Counted from the stretch's first letter, positions 43,745 to 52,126 are shown. The stretch is 64,000 nucleotides of DNA from Nitrososphaerota archaeon (GCA_027339745.1 DAHWNW010000001.1:1-64000), one strand, 5' to 3'. Program-made: numbers and translations. The notes: generated by a model not told the origin, from the letters alone.

Positions 43745-44680
43745 TCACTGGCAAGAGAGCGGGAGGTCGAGGACCGTGATGAGACCGGGCTGCGCCCTCC
43801 CCACCCTCTCGACCGCGTGGACCGCCATGGCCACGGTCGCAGAGTCCCCGAAGACCCCCTTCTCGAACCTCAGTTTGATCACCGGGTCGCCGGTGACCTC
43901 GATTACGTCGAAATCGGCCGAGGTGGTGGTCATCTCGAGGTCGAGGCGTATGACGCAGTCCCCCGCCTTCCCCTCGGCGAACTGCCTCACCCCCATCACG
44001 TAGTCTTCGGACCCCAGGACAGGGAACGCCCCCTCGCTCGCCCCTTCGAGCTTCCGACCAAGCGAGAGGGCCACGAGGTGCGCCGATTCAACTAGCCCTA
44101 TGTGGCCGATCCTCCCTTCGGCGAGCTCCTTCTCGAACCTCGCCCGACTGAGACCTACCCCCACCCTCATGTGGAGCTGCTGCCGCCTGCGGGAGACGTC
44201 GACGCTGCGGACTACGTGGATGCGGGTCGGGTTCTTGGACGCGGACGCGACCACCGCAGGGACCCAGTCCATGACGAACCCCGGGTTCACCCCCACTCCG
44301 ACGAGGGACACCCCCTTCTCCTTCGCGATTGCGTCGAGTCTCCCTGCCTGGTCTCCCCCCGCGTGGCGGGGGTACACCATCTCCTCCGCGGTGGTGACCA
44401 CGTCCAGACCTGCGGAAAGGAGGGCGGCTATGTCCCCCGCGACGTCTTCCACCCGCGACTTGGCCGCGAAGACCGCGACGTCGGAGTCGGCGAGGGGGGC
44501 AGACTGGACGGATTGGTGCACCCGCACCCCGATAGGGAGTCCTGTGAGTTCCGCTACTGTCTTCCCCGCTATGGCCGGGTCAGCGTCTATGACCCCTGTT
44601 ATCGTGTGCCCCCTTTCGACGAGGTGCTTCAGGATCTCGGTGCCCACCGCGCCCATCCCGCACAGGACGACCCTGGCCAA
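43745..44680 (-). CDS. DapB/2,4-diaminopentanoate dehydrogenase-like oxidoreductase
   Basis: The 311-residue protein has an N-terminal Rossmann NAD(P) site (VVLCGMGAVGTEILKHL) and a DapB-like C-terminal substrate domain, with AEEMVYPRHAGG, GVGVNPGFVMDWVP and TTSADFDVIEVTGDPVI. These match the 2,4-diaminopentanoate dehydrogenase/dihydrodipicolinate reductase group, which acts on amino acid derivatives. The long open frame upstream (to 45139) is unrelated. TTG 44680 lies 26 bases after a TATA element at 44702-44711, which is shared with the divergent DUF1028 gene. Precise substrate unknown; neighbours suggest a diamino acid. Confidence 0.75.
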   Translation of the reverse strand: MARVVLCGMGAVGTEILKHLVERGHTITGVIDADPAIAGKTVAELTGLPIGVRVHQSVQSAPLADSDVAVFAAKSRVEDVAGDIAALLSAGLDVVTTAEEMVYPRHAGGDQAGRLDAIAKEKGVSLVGVGVNPGFVMDWVPAVVASASKNPTRIHVVRSVDVSRRRQQLHMRVGVGLSRARFEKELAEGRIGHIGLVESAHLVALSLGRKLEGASEGAFPVLGSEDYVMGVRQFAEGKAGDCVIRLDLEMTTTSADFDVIEVTGDPVIKLRFEKGVFGDSATVAMAVHAVERVGRAQPGLITVLDLPLSCQ

Positions 44681-44701
44681 TCCCCCGAGGCGCAGCCAGG
44701 C

Positions 44702-44711
44702 GTTTAATAAT
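44702..44711. promoter_or_regulatory. Shared TATA element of a divergent gene pair
   Basis: The element TTTAATAA reads as a TATA box on both strands. On the minus strand it is 26 bases from TTG 44680. On the plus strand the predicted start of transcription is near 44732, nine bases before the DUF1028 ATG at 44741. One element seems to serve both genes. Confidence 0.6.
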
Positions 44712-44740
44712 GGATTCCCAAGCGTCCGTGGCCGGGCCCA

Positions 44741-45718
44741 ATGACTTACTCCATCGTCGCCCGGGACGGAAAGACAGGCGAGATGGGCGTGGCGGTCCAG
44801 TCCCACTACTTCTCCGTCGGCTCCGTCGTCCCCTGGGCCAGGGCCGGAGTCGGGGCGGTGGCCACCCAGGCGAACGTCGACGTCCGCTACGGACCGCTTG
44901 GGCTCGGCCTGATGTCCGGGGGGAAGGCCGCACCTGAGGCGTTGAAGGCGCTCCTGAGCGTGGACTCCAAGGAAGAGGTGAGGCAGGTGGCCATGGTCGA
45001 CTCGCGCGGGTCGGTCGGGGTGCACACGGGGGAGAAGTGCATTCCATGCGCAGGCCACGCGACGGGGGAGGGGTTCAGCTGCCAGGGGAACATAATGAAG
45101 AACGACAGGGTCTGGGGGGCGATGAAGAGGGCTTTCCAAAGGAGCTCGGGGTCCCCGCTCCCCGAGAGGCTCCTATCAGCGTTGGATGCAGCGCAAGCCG
45201 AAGGGGGAGACCTCAGGGGGAAGCAGTCAGCCGCCCTTCTCGTCGTCGCCCCCGACCTGAAGCCGAATGACTGGGAAGGGAGGCTGGTCGATCTCAGGAT
45301 AGAGGACCACCCTGACCCCCTCGGGGAGCTCCGGAGACTCCTGAAGTATCAGCGCGGGTACAGGTGGGTCGACATGGGGGACGACCTGCTGAGCTCCAAC
45401 AGGCTCGAAGAAGCGCTGGAGGCGTACGCGAAGGGGATGATGATGGTCCCTGAGGAGCTCGAGCTGAAGTACTGGGTGGCCGTCGGACTGTTGAGCTCGC
45501 GGAAGGACGTCAGGCGGGGCCTCCGCATGCTGAAGGAGGTCTGCTCGAAGGACAGCAACTGGGTGCAGGTGACCGAGGGGATAATCAGTGTCGGGAGGCC
45601 CTCGCTCGACCCATCGGTCCTCAGGGACGTCCGAAGTCCGCGCCCTCGAAGCGGCGGACGCCCTGGAGGATCCCCAGGAGGCGCTTCGAGTACTCGCTCC
45701 CGTCCGAGAGGTCTGTGA
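44741..45718 (+). CDS. DUF1028 protein with C-terminal TPR-like region
   Basis: The N-terminal part (about 1-205) is a DUF1028 domain, an Ntn-hydrolase-like fold: TYSIVARDGKTGEMGVAVQSHYFSVG, AGVGAVATQANVD, GFSCQGNIM and GKQSAALLVVAPD. DUF1028 function is unknown, though many members occur with peptidases. A short helical TPR-like region follows (about 235-280: LEEALEAYAKGMMMVPEELELKYWVAVGLL). The last 33 residues are low-complexity and run antisense to the NlpC/P60 gene for 98 bases, so the C-terminus may be artificial. Confidence 0.85.
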   Translation: MTYSIVARDGKTGEMGVAVQSHYFSVGSVVPWARAGVGAVATQANVDVRYGPLGLGLMSGGKAAPEALKALLSVDSKEEVRQVAMVDSRGSVGVHTGEKCIPCAGHATGEGFSCQGNIMKNDRVWGAMKRAFQRSSGSPLPERLLSALDAAQAEGGDLRGKQSAALLVVAPDLKPNDWEGRLVDLRIEDHPDPLGELRRLLKYQRGYRWVDMGDDLLSSNRLEEALEAYAKGMMMVPEELELKYWVAVGLLSSRKDVRRGLRMLKEVCSKDSNWVQVTEGIISVGRPSLDPSVLRDVRSPRPRSGGRPGGSPGGASSTRSRPRGL

Positions 45719-46322
45719 TCGAGACCCCTCCGTGGCTCAGGTTGGCGTGCACTATCTTTCTCCCTCCCAGGTAGAGCGCTACGTGCCCCGTGAAGAACAC
45801 GAGGTCCCCCCTCCTCGCGGCGTCGAACCCGTCCACAACCTCCCCCGCGTCCCTCTGCCACCCCGCGTTCCTCGGGAGCTCGATGCCAGAGTAACGGAAC
45901 AGCCTCTGGGTGAACCCGGAGCAGTCGTAGCCGAAGTCCGAGGTCCCTCCCCAGAGATATGGGACTCCTAGGAAGTCCAAAGCGAGGCTCGCCGGGTCGG
46001 CCCCCCTGTCCACCGAGACGAGGAGCTTCCGGGGGACCTTGAAGCGTTTCGCCTCCCTCTCGCTCAGGTAGGAACCGAAAGGGAACTGGAGGCCGTCGGC
46101 GCGGTGCCTGGCCGCCGTCTTGTAGGCCCTGTCCCCTTCCAGGTCGCCTACGAGTGACTTTTGCACATACCCTTCGTATCCGTCCCTCCCGACCGCCTTG
46201 TAGTAGTCCTCCTCCGAACCCAGGGTCCTGACCTCCTCCCCGTAGATGAGCTGGGAGATCCTCTCGGACCTGAACTTCGGCTTCCTCCTCAAGTCGGCGA
46301 CGCCGACCACTATCCCCTTCAC
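45621..46322 (-). CDS. SH3b-NlpC/P60 cysteine peptidase
   Basis: NlpC/P60 peptidases typically cut the D-Glu-diaminopimelate bond of bacterial murein. This 233-residue protein has an N-terminal SH3b-like domain (about 1-60, VADLRRKP, GYEGYVQKSLV). The peptidase domain has the complete Cys134 (DCSGFTQ), His180 (GHVALYLG) and His192 (VHANLSHG) triad. No signal peptide is visible, so it is probably cytoplasmic. A TATA element at 46344-46352 is 26 bases from the start. Archaea lack murein, so the substrate may be imported peptide or a foreign cell wall. Confidence 0.88.
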   Translation of the reverse strand: MKGIVVGVADLRRKPKFRSERISQLIYGEEVRTLGSEEDYYKAVGRDGYEGYVQKSLVGDLEGDRAYKTAARHRADGLQFPFGSYLSEREAKRFKVPRKLLVSVDRGADPASLALDFLGVPYLWGGTSDFGYDCSGFTQRLFRYSGIELPRNAGWQRDAGEVVDGFDAARRGDLVFFTGHVALYLGGRKIVHANLSHGGVSITDLSDGSEYSKRLLGILQGVRRFEGADFGRP

Positions 46323-46342
46323 GCGGGTTCGGCCCGCTGGGG

Positions 46343-46352
46343 AGTTTTAACC
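46343..46352. promoter_or_regulatory. Shared TATA element of NlpC/P60 and lysA
   Basis: The symmetric AGTTTTAACC element is 26 bases from the NlpC/P60 start on the minus strand. On the plus strand it predicts transcription from about 46374, upstream of the lysA ATG at 46394. Another possible lysA TATA (aaatagag, 46376-46383) would fit a leaderless start at the second Met, 46403. Confidence 0.5.
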
Positions 46353-46393
46353 GTTAGCAGGCCTGGGCAACGGAGAAATAGAGACGGCCCGGG

Positions 46394-47659
46394 ATGAATC
46401 GGATGGACAAAAGGAGGCCGCACTTGAACATCTCGCGGGCTTCGCTGAGGATCGGAGGGGTCGAAGCCAGGTCGCTGGCCGAGAAGTACGGGACGCCGCT
46501 GTACGTCACCGACGTCGGCAGGCTGGCTGAGAGGTTCAACGAGGCGAAGGCTGCGCTCTCGTCGAGATACGGAAACGTCCTGGTCGCGTTCGCCTACAAG
46601 TCCAACTCCACGCCCCCCGTGGTGGAGAGGCTCGCGAGGGAGGGAGCGGGCGCGACGGTGGTGTCAGTAGCCGGCATCGAGCTGGCGATCAGGCATGGGG
46701 TGTTTCCGGGGGACATCGTCCTGGACGGGCCCAGCAAGTCGAAGGAGGAGCTCTCGGCCGCCATCAAGGCAGGGGTGGGGATGATAAACGCGGAGTCGAC
46801 GCAGGAGGCCAGGGACGTCGAGGCCCTGAGTCGCGCGCTCGGGTCCAAGGGGGTGCGCCTCGGGTTCAGGGTCAACTTCGGGATAGAGGCGGAGACCCAC
46901 GCTGGGCTGGCCACCGGGGGGAGGGAGCACAAGTTCGGGGTCGCGAGGGACGAAGTGGTGAAGTTCTGCAGGGACGACCGCAGCCTCACGTTCGCCAGGG
47001 TAGCGGGACTGCACTCCCACATAGGGTCCCAGGTATCAGACGCAGGCGTCTTCAGGAGGCAGACGGAGGAGATGGTAAGCCTGGCGGGGGAGCTCGAGGC
47101 CCTGGGGACCGACGTGGAGGAGTTCAACCTAGGAGGAGGGCTCGGCGTCCCTTACAAGAAGGAGGACGGGGAGCTCTCGATCGGGGACTATGCCGACGCC
47201 ACCGCGGGGGCCTTCGCCAGGTCCCGCTGGGCGGGGAGGGCCAGGCTGGTCTTCGAGCTGGGAAGGTGGGTGGTCGCCGACTCCACCATACTCCTCACGA
47301 GGGTGAACTACGTGAAGGCGGCGGGGAGGGTCCGCTGGGCCCTCGTCGACGCAGGGATGAACGACTTCATCAGGCCTTCTCTGTACGGGGCATATCACGA
47401 GATCGTCCCCGCATGGACCTCGACGGAGGGGCGGTCGGGTGCGGCTTACGACGTCGCGGGACCTGTATGCGAGTCGACCGACGTCTTCGGCAGAGGGAGG
47501 CGCCTCGGGGTCAGCCTGGCCCAGGGGGACTTGCTGGCCATACTCGACGCGGGCGCCTACGGATCCTCTATGTCGAGCACCTACAACATGAGGCCGCTCA
47601 CCGCGGTTGCGACGGTGGAGGACGGCAGGAGCGCGCTCGCGTCCCCCCGCAGGTTCTGA
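46394..47659 (+). CDS. lysA: Diaminopimelate decarboxylase
   Basis: The enzyme decarboxylates meso-diaminopimelate to lysine. This 421-residue fold-type III PLP protein has the PLP lysine Lys69 (VAFAYKSN), HSHIGSQV, the phosphate-binding FNLGGGLGVPY and the C-terminal CESTDVFG at about 359, where Cys comes from the partner subunit. ALVDAGMNDFIRPSLYGAYHE is the family's substrate segment. Archaea of this group usually make lysine by the alpha-aminoadipate route, so lysA here may serve diaminopimelate use or catabolism. It diverges from the NlpC/P60 gene. Confidence 0.93.
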   Translation: MNRMDKRRPHLNISRASLRIGGVEARSLAEKYGTPLYVTDVGRLAERFNEAKAALSSRYGNVLVAFAYKSNSTPPVVERLAREGAGATVVSVAGIELAIRHGVFPGDIVLDGPSKSKEELSAAIKAGVGMINAESTQEARDVEALSRALGSKGVRLGFRVNFGIEAETHAGLATGGREHKFGVARDEVVKFCRDDRSLTFARVAGLHSHIGSQVSDAGVFRRQTEEMVSLAGELEALGTDVEEFNLGGGLGVPYKKEDGELSIGDYADATAGAFARSRWAGRARLVFELGRWVVADSTILLTRVNYVKAAGRVRWALVDAGMNDFIRPSLYGAYHEIVPAWTSTEGRSGAAYDVAGPVCESTDVFGRGRRLGVSLAQGDLLAILDAGAYGSSMSSTYNMRPLTAVATVEDGRSALASPRRF

Positions 47660-47673
47660 CCGGGGCCCGGGCG

Positions 47674-48018
47674 CTATACCTTCCCCGATACCTCGAAGTG
47701 GGTGACGCTTGGCTCGAGCTCCGCCAGGTATTCGCTGTCTCTCGTGAAGTACTTCGCCTTCTTGATGTCGTCCCCCGCGAACCTGCGTATGGACTCCTCG
47801 GAGTCCCACATCGAGACGAGGAGGAACTCGGTGTTGTCCCCCACGTCCCTGGTGAAGAGCCACGCCCCCAGGTTGCCCTTCGTATTCCTGATCTCCTCCA
47901 TGCTCGTCACCCCCACGTAATGGATGAACTCTGCCCGCTTCGTCTTAGGGGTTACGCCGTGCCAGACCCTGGCGATTGACGGCTTCTCGCCCCGGCCAGC
48001 CGTCTCACTCCCCGCCAC
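47674..48018 (-). CDS. ABM-fold (antibiotic monooxygenase-like) protein
   Basis: The 114-residue protein has a dimeric ferredoxin-like barrel pattern: ARVWHGVTPKTKRAEFIHYV, GNLGAWLFTRDVGDNTEFLLVSMWDSEESIRRFAG, and LAELEPSVTHFEV at the end. Family members include quinone-forming monooxygenases and haem oxygenases. The first 14 residues may not be translated because no clear promoter or Shine-Dalgarno site supports the first ATG. It converges with lysA. Confidence 0.75.
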   Translation of the reverse strand: MAGSETAGRGEKPSIARVWHGVTPKTKRAEFIHYVGVTSMEEIRNTKGNLGAWLFTRDVGDNTEFLLVSMWDSEESIRRFAGDDIKKAKYFTRDSEYLAELEPSVTHFEVSGKV

Positions 48019-48140
48019 GCCTTCCAGTCCCCTTGCGGCGGCGTGCGCTGTTTCGCAAGGATGGAAGAATGGCTCCGCGTGAAGATATAGTTTTCGTGCG
48101 TGGAGTCCTGACCGCGCCCGCGGAAGCTCCGCTGGGTCCC

Positions 48141-48180
48141 TAAAAATAGAAGAAGGGTCCCAGACCTCTCGGTCCAGGAC
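48141..48180 (-). terminator. Hairpin and U-tract after the peptide-binding protein gene
   Basis: Just past the solute-binding protein stop (48186), the minus strand has a ten-base hairpin with eight paired positions (gtcctggacc, gaga, ggtctgggac), followed by the T-rich TTCTTCTATTTTTA. It looks like a strong transcription terminator for a highly expressed gene. Confidence 0.55.
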
Positions 48181-48185
48181 TTTCT

Positions 48186-50528
48186 CTATACGTTGACTGG
48201 CTGGTAGTAGATGAGGTTGTAGAATCCGCCGACGTACTGGTTATCGACTACACCATGTACGTAAGGCTGGACGAAGAAGAAGTTCGTTGGGAAGCCCGCG
48301 TTGGGCTGCCCTGCAGGAATCTCTGGGATTGGTGTGTAGATCCATATCTGGTTCTGCTGCGCCATCGCGTAGAGGGTGGTTGCACAGGACTGAGCCTGCG
48401 CTGTGGACGCCGGGAACTCGCACGCCAACGTTTCTGCGTTGACGGTAGAGTTGGTGAAGAACCCGTTGTACGGTGACGGGGTCATCAGTGGGAAGAACAT
48501 TCCGAGGAATGGGTCGTTGAAGTCAGCGCCCCAGCCGACGAGCTGGACCGCTGGATATGTCTGAGGCTTGGAGTCGAGTATGTCGAGCTCCGTGGTCGTG
48601 GTCCCGAACGGCACCGCGGAGATGCCGAACTGGCTAAGAGAGTTCTGGATCACGGTCAGCGTGACCTCCAGAGACCCTACCAGAGGGACGGCGTAGTACA
48701 GCTTGAATGGCTGTAGCTGTACACCCTTGGCGTCACCTATGACGGTCCCGGCCGCGAGCGTTGTCCCGTTAGACAGCGTCAGCGGAGACGGGATGATCAT
48801 GTAGGAGCCAGACTGCATGCCGAACTCCTGGAAGTAGTTGACGGCCGCGGTGGTGTTCTCCTGTGGTAGTGGGTAGTTCTGCGGGTTATAGTAGGCGTAG
48901 GCTGGCGTCAGCGGTCCGACGAAGTAGCCCGCATATGCGGTGCCGTTGAAGTAGTTGGGCTGGTTGAGCGCGGTGTAGTTGAGCGCTGCCGCCATACCCT
49001 GCCTGAAGCTGGTATAGTTGGTCGGAGCCTGGTATTGGTTGAACTGGGCGAAGAGCGCGAAGTCGTATGCGCCGATGCCCTGGAATATCTGGTTGAAGGA
49101 GAAGGTGGCTCTCACATCTGCCGGGAGCGCGTCATACATCGCGCTGTACAGGAACGGTGACTCAGCAGATAGCTGAGCCTTGTTGCTCCCGAAGTCACCC
49201 TCGGCCTGTGCGTTGGTGGAGAACGGCGCCATAACTACGGTGTCGATGCTGGCTGGTCTGGCGACCATCGGGATGTTCGTTGCTGACGACTTGCCCGCCC
49301 AGTAGTTGGGGGTCGCGGTCAGCACGACCGGGTTGTTCCCAGGCCCTACTGACGATACGACGTAAGGTCCGGTCCCGATTCCGCCGTGGGTGTCGAAGTA
49401 TGCGTTGGCAGTGTTGTTGGCGACCCCTCCGTGGGCGTCGACGAACGCCGGCTCGACCACCTGCTGGCCGTCGAACCCTGCCCACAGCTGTGGACCGAAG
49501 GGCCCGAGGCTCCTCAGGTAGTTGGCGGTGAAGTATGTCGAGTTGGCCACGTACGCCTGCTCAGGATACTGCATTATAGCAGCCTGAGTGGAGTTCGAGG
49601 GGTTGAAGTTGCTGAGCATCTGGTTCAGCGCCTGCACTGCGAGGTTGACGGCGGCCGGCGTGTCAGCTGCGGTCTGGAGCCCTGTTACGGACTGGATGGC
49701 CATCCTCAGACCCCACGGGAATTGGTTGCCCATGGTGTTGTAGGAGTAGCTCCCAGATGCGAACTGGGCGCCCGCGGTCTCGTTGTAGGAGACCCCGTTC
49801 CAGTTGAACAGGCTGATGCCGGAAGGCGCGTTGATGTACTGGGTGCGCACGATCGAGAACCACTGGTCATAGGCAGTTGCGGGGGTCCCGTCGGAGAAGG
49901 TGACACCCGGCCTAATGTGGAAGACGTTCGTACAGCCACCGTTGGTGATCCAGTACTGGTCTGCGACCACAGGAACTATCTGTGTGCCGCTGTTACCGTT
50001 GTACATGACCAGGTTCTGGAACACTGCGTTGTTGTATGTGACATCCTGCGAGTAGAACCCTGCTGCTGGGTCGAGGTAGTCCGGCGGAGTCCCGATGGAC
50101 TCGTCGGTGAGTAGGCTAGAGTTGGTCGGCCCATACTGGCCTGGGCCAGTGGTGGGCGGGGTAGAAGTGACAGGGTAGTTGAAGTTATTAGCCGTCGAGT
50201 TGGCGGTGTAGGTGAACGACTGCGTAGGAGGGACAGTCCCCGATATCGCAGAAGTGCACGAAGCTACCGTCAGGGGCGTCGGTGGGGCCGTCGAAGTCGA
50301 AGTCGAGGAACTCGAAGAACTGCTCGACGAGCTGCTCGAAGAGGTCGACAGGCTGCTTGAAGAAGTGGTCGTGACGCTGCTAGACGAAGTCGAGGTCGTC
50401 GAGGTCGTCGTCTTCGACGTCGATGACGTGAGGACGAAGTAGCCGGCGACGCCGGCGATGACAAGGATGACTACGATGATGGCGACTGTTGCTGTAGTAC
50501 TAATTGCTTTTCGTTGACTTAGTAACAT
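48186..50528 (-). CDS. Peptide/solute-binding protein of ABC transporter, family 5
   Basis: The substrate-binding lipoprotein-like component of an Opp/Dpp transporter. Residues about 8-32 are a membrane anchor, followed by a long Ser/Thr-rich linker (about 35-85) typical of archaeal surface binding proteins, probably glycosylated. The SBP_bac_5 domain follows: DPAAGFYSQDVTYNNAVFQNLVMYNG, FHIRPGVTFSDGTPATAYD, PYVVSSVGPGNNPVVLTATPNYWAG. At 780 residues it is longer than bacterial OppA. A TATA-like element at 50554-50562 is 27 bases upstream of the start. It is divergent from the permease operon. Confidence 0.93.
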   Translation of the reverse strand: MLLSQRKAISTTATVAIIVVILVIAGVAGYFVLTSSTSKTTTSTTSTSSSSVTTTSSSSLSTSSSSSSSSSSSSSTSTSTAPPTPLTVASCTSAISGTVPPTQSFTYTANSTANNFNYPVTSTPPTTGPGQYGPTNSSLLTDESIGTPPDYLDPAAGFYSQDVTYNNAVFQNLVMYNGNSGTQIVPVVADQYWITNGGCTNVFHIRPGVTFSDGTPATAYDQWFSIVRTQYINAPSGISLFNWNGVSYNETAGAQFASGSYSYNTMGNQFPWGLRMAIQSVTGLQTAADTPAAVNLAVQALNQMLSNFNPSNSTQAAIMQYPEQAYVANSTYFTANYLRSLGPFGPQLWAGFDGQQVVEPAFVDAHGGVANNTANAYFDTHGGIGTGPYVVSSVGPGNNPVVLTATPNYWAGKSSATNIPMVARPASIDTVVMAPFSTNAQAEGDFGSNKAQLSAESPFLYSAMYDALPADVRATFSFNQIFQGIGAYDFALFAQFNQYQAPTNYTSFRQGMAAALNYTALNQPNYFNGTAYAGYFVGPLTPAYAYYNPQNYPLPQENTTAAVNYFQEFGMQSGSYMIIPSPLTLSNGTTLAAGTVIGDAKGVQLQPFKLYYAVPLVGSLEVTLTVIQNSLSQFGISAVPFGTTTTELDILDSKPQTYPAVQLVGWGADFNDPFLGMFFPLMTPSPYNGFFTNSTVNAETLACEFPASTAQAQSCATTLYAMAQQNQIWIYTPIPEIPAGQPNAGFPTNFFFVQPYVHGVVDNQYVGGFYNLIYYQPVNV
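50270..50430 (-). repeat. Low-complexity repeat encoding the Ser/Thr linker
   Basis: Short repeats of the type tcgaagaac/tcgacgagc occupy about 160 bases and encode the Ser/Thr-rich stretch of the binding protein. The run of serines uses mixed codons, so it is not a simple microsatellite, but such repeats can vary in length between strains. Confidence 0.6.
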
Positions 50529-50553
50529 TCTCAGGCCCGAGAAGTCATATACG

Positions 50554-50562
50554 TTATATAAG
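50554..50562 (-). promoter_or_regulatory. TATA box of the peptide-binding protein gene
   Basis: The minus-strand element CTTATATAA lies 27 bases before the start codon and is one of the best TATA boxes in the window, fitting high, leaderless expression. Confidence 0.7.
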
Positions 50563-51097
50563 AATTGTTAGCACATGAGACATATTCGCATTTTCTTGAA
50601 ATAATCGCGAGATTTGTCCACCGTCTGCCATCCCCGGAGCCGAGGACGGTGACGGCCGCGACTGTGCGGCTAGGGATAAGCAGACAACGGGTGCGCCACG
50701 CCATGGGAGTTCAGAGGTGAAGGCGAAGGGGCGCGTCAGGAACGCCCTGAGACACGACCCCCACCCTACAGGCCAGGGGGGGCGCGATGAAGCGCGCAAG
50801 GTGCAGACCAAGGAAGGGGGGGAACGAGCCCTGGGGCGGCCCATCACCGGTTCTCTGTCCCCCCGGGGGCGACTTTCCAAGCTTGTGGTCGCCAAGTGGC
50901 CCTCACCCCTGCCATGCTGGAATGAGAAACATCCACCCGAGGGGAGGAATTCGCACACCAAATGCGAAAAAGGCCTACCCAAATTGAAAAGCCGTCCCCA
51001 GCCAGGACTCCGCCGCAGTGGCGCTACGTATGACAAAGATCGGAGTTGATAACAATCTATAAGAGCCCCAAGGGGCGGAGTGATGGCCCGCTGATAG
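50563..51097. other. Long divergent intergenic region, no gene found
   Basis: About 535 bases lie between the binding-protein promoter and the permease operon. Open frames on both strands here have poor composition. GC-rich inverted repeats occur between 50700 and 50900, and an AT-rich element (tctataag, 51056-51063) precedes the permease gene by about 35 bases. It may be a long regulatory or 5'-UTR region. Confidence 0.45.
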
Positions 51098-52126
51098 TTG
51101 GACTCTCGGTTCATGCTCTTCGTCGCAAGACGGGCCGTGAACGCCTTCATAACAATCCTGATTATGATTGCGCTGATGTTCGCTATCATACACCTTGTCG
51201 CGCCTACGCCCGAGGACCTGGCTAGGCTCTACGTAGGCACGCACTTCACCGTCCCCGAGCTGGTTCAGATCGCCCATCGGATGGGCTTTTACCAGCCCAT
51301 CTATGTCCAGTTCTTCAACTATGTGAACGGGTTCTTCCATGGGAACCTTGGCACCGATACCCAATATGGCATTCCTGAGATCTTGGTCATCGAAGAGTAC
51401 TTCCCGGTCACCCTGAACATGGTGATCCTCGGGACGATACTCGGGGTCGTGATAGGGATATTCACCGGCGCCATCGCGGCATCCAACAGGAACACGGGGA
51501 CGGATTACGGGATAAAGGCGATCTATCTCGGGACATGGGCGGCGCCCGTCTTCCTCGTGGGGGTGTTCCTGCAGTTGATCCTCGCTTACGAGTTGAACCT
51601 CCTGCCGACGGGCCAGGTAGCCAATCCTACCCTGGCGATCCCCGCCGCGGTCACGGGGCTCCCTCTCGTCGACGCGATCCTCGCGCACGATTGGGTCTAC
51701 CTTTACAGCTACCTCAGGCACCTGGTACTCCCTGCCATCACCATAGCCGTGATAAGCTTCGGCGGGATCACCAGGCTCACCAGGGCGACGATGGTAGACG
51801 CCCTCGACAAGGACTACGTCAAGCTGGCTTACATGAAAGGGCTGCCGAAGCGGCAGGTGGTTTGGGGGACCGCGTTCAGGAACGCCATAATACCGATAAT
51901 CACCCTGATGGCCCTTGCGTTCGCGTTCACGGTGGGCGGGGCGGTCGTCGTCGAAGACATCTTCTCCTACCACGGCATCGGCTTCTTCTTCGTGAACGCG
52001 GCGTACAACCTCGACTACCCAGCGATACTGGCCATCACAGTCATAATCGGCCTCGCGGTCATAATAGCCAACTTCATCGCAGACATACTCTACGGCGTGA
52101 TGGATCCGAGAGTGAGGCTGACCTAG
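51098..52126 (+). CDS. dppB: Peptide ABC transporter permease, DppB type
   Basis: This 342-residue permease has six membrane helices and the BPD_transp_1 signature with the EAA-type loop (RATMVDALDKDYVKLAYMKGLPKRQVVWGTAFRNAI). The first helix and large extracytoplasmic domain (about 30-100) are as in DppB/OppB. The start is TTG, with a leader of about ten bases from a TATA element near 51057. It begins a four-gene operon (dppB-C-D-F) with gaps of zero or overlaps. Confidence 0.93.
   Translation: MDSRFMLFVARRAVNAFITILIMIALMFAIIHLVAPTPEDLARLYVGTHFTVPELVQIAHRMGFYQPIYVQFFNYVNGFFHGNLGTDTQYGIPEILVIEEYFPVTLNMVILGTILGVVIGIFTGAIAASNRNTGTDYGIKAIYLGTWAAPVFLVGVFLQLILAYELNLLPTGQVANPTLAIPAAVTGLPLVDAILAHDWVYLYSYLRHLVLPAITIAVISFGGITRLTRATMVDALDKDYVKLAYMKGLPKRQVVWGTAFRNAIIPIITLMALAFAFTVGGAVVVEDIFSYHGIGFFFVNAAYNLDYPAILAITVIIGLAVIIANFIADILYGVMDPRVRLT

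Noticed and set aside
50212-50442. Acidic frame opposite the Ser/Thr linker
   Set aside because: It only mirrors the repetitive serine codons of the binding protein and ends with no promoter or family.
50571-51050. RNase P-like fragments on the minus strand (GGAAAGTC, ACAGAGAA)
   Set aside because: The two motifs are only about a dozen bases apart instead of the roughly 70 expected, and the other conserved regions are missing.
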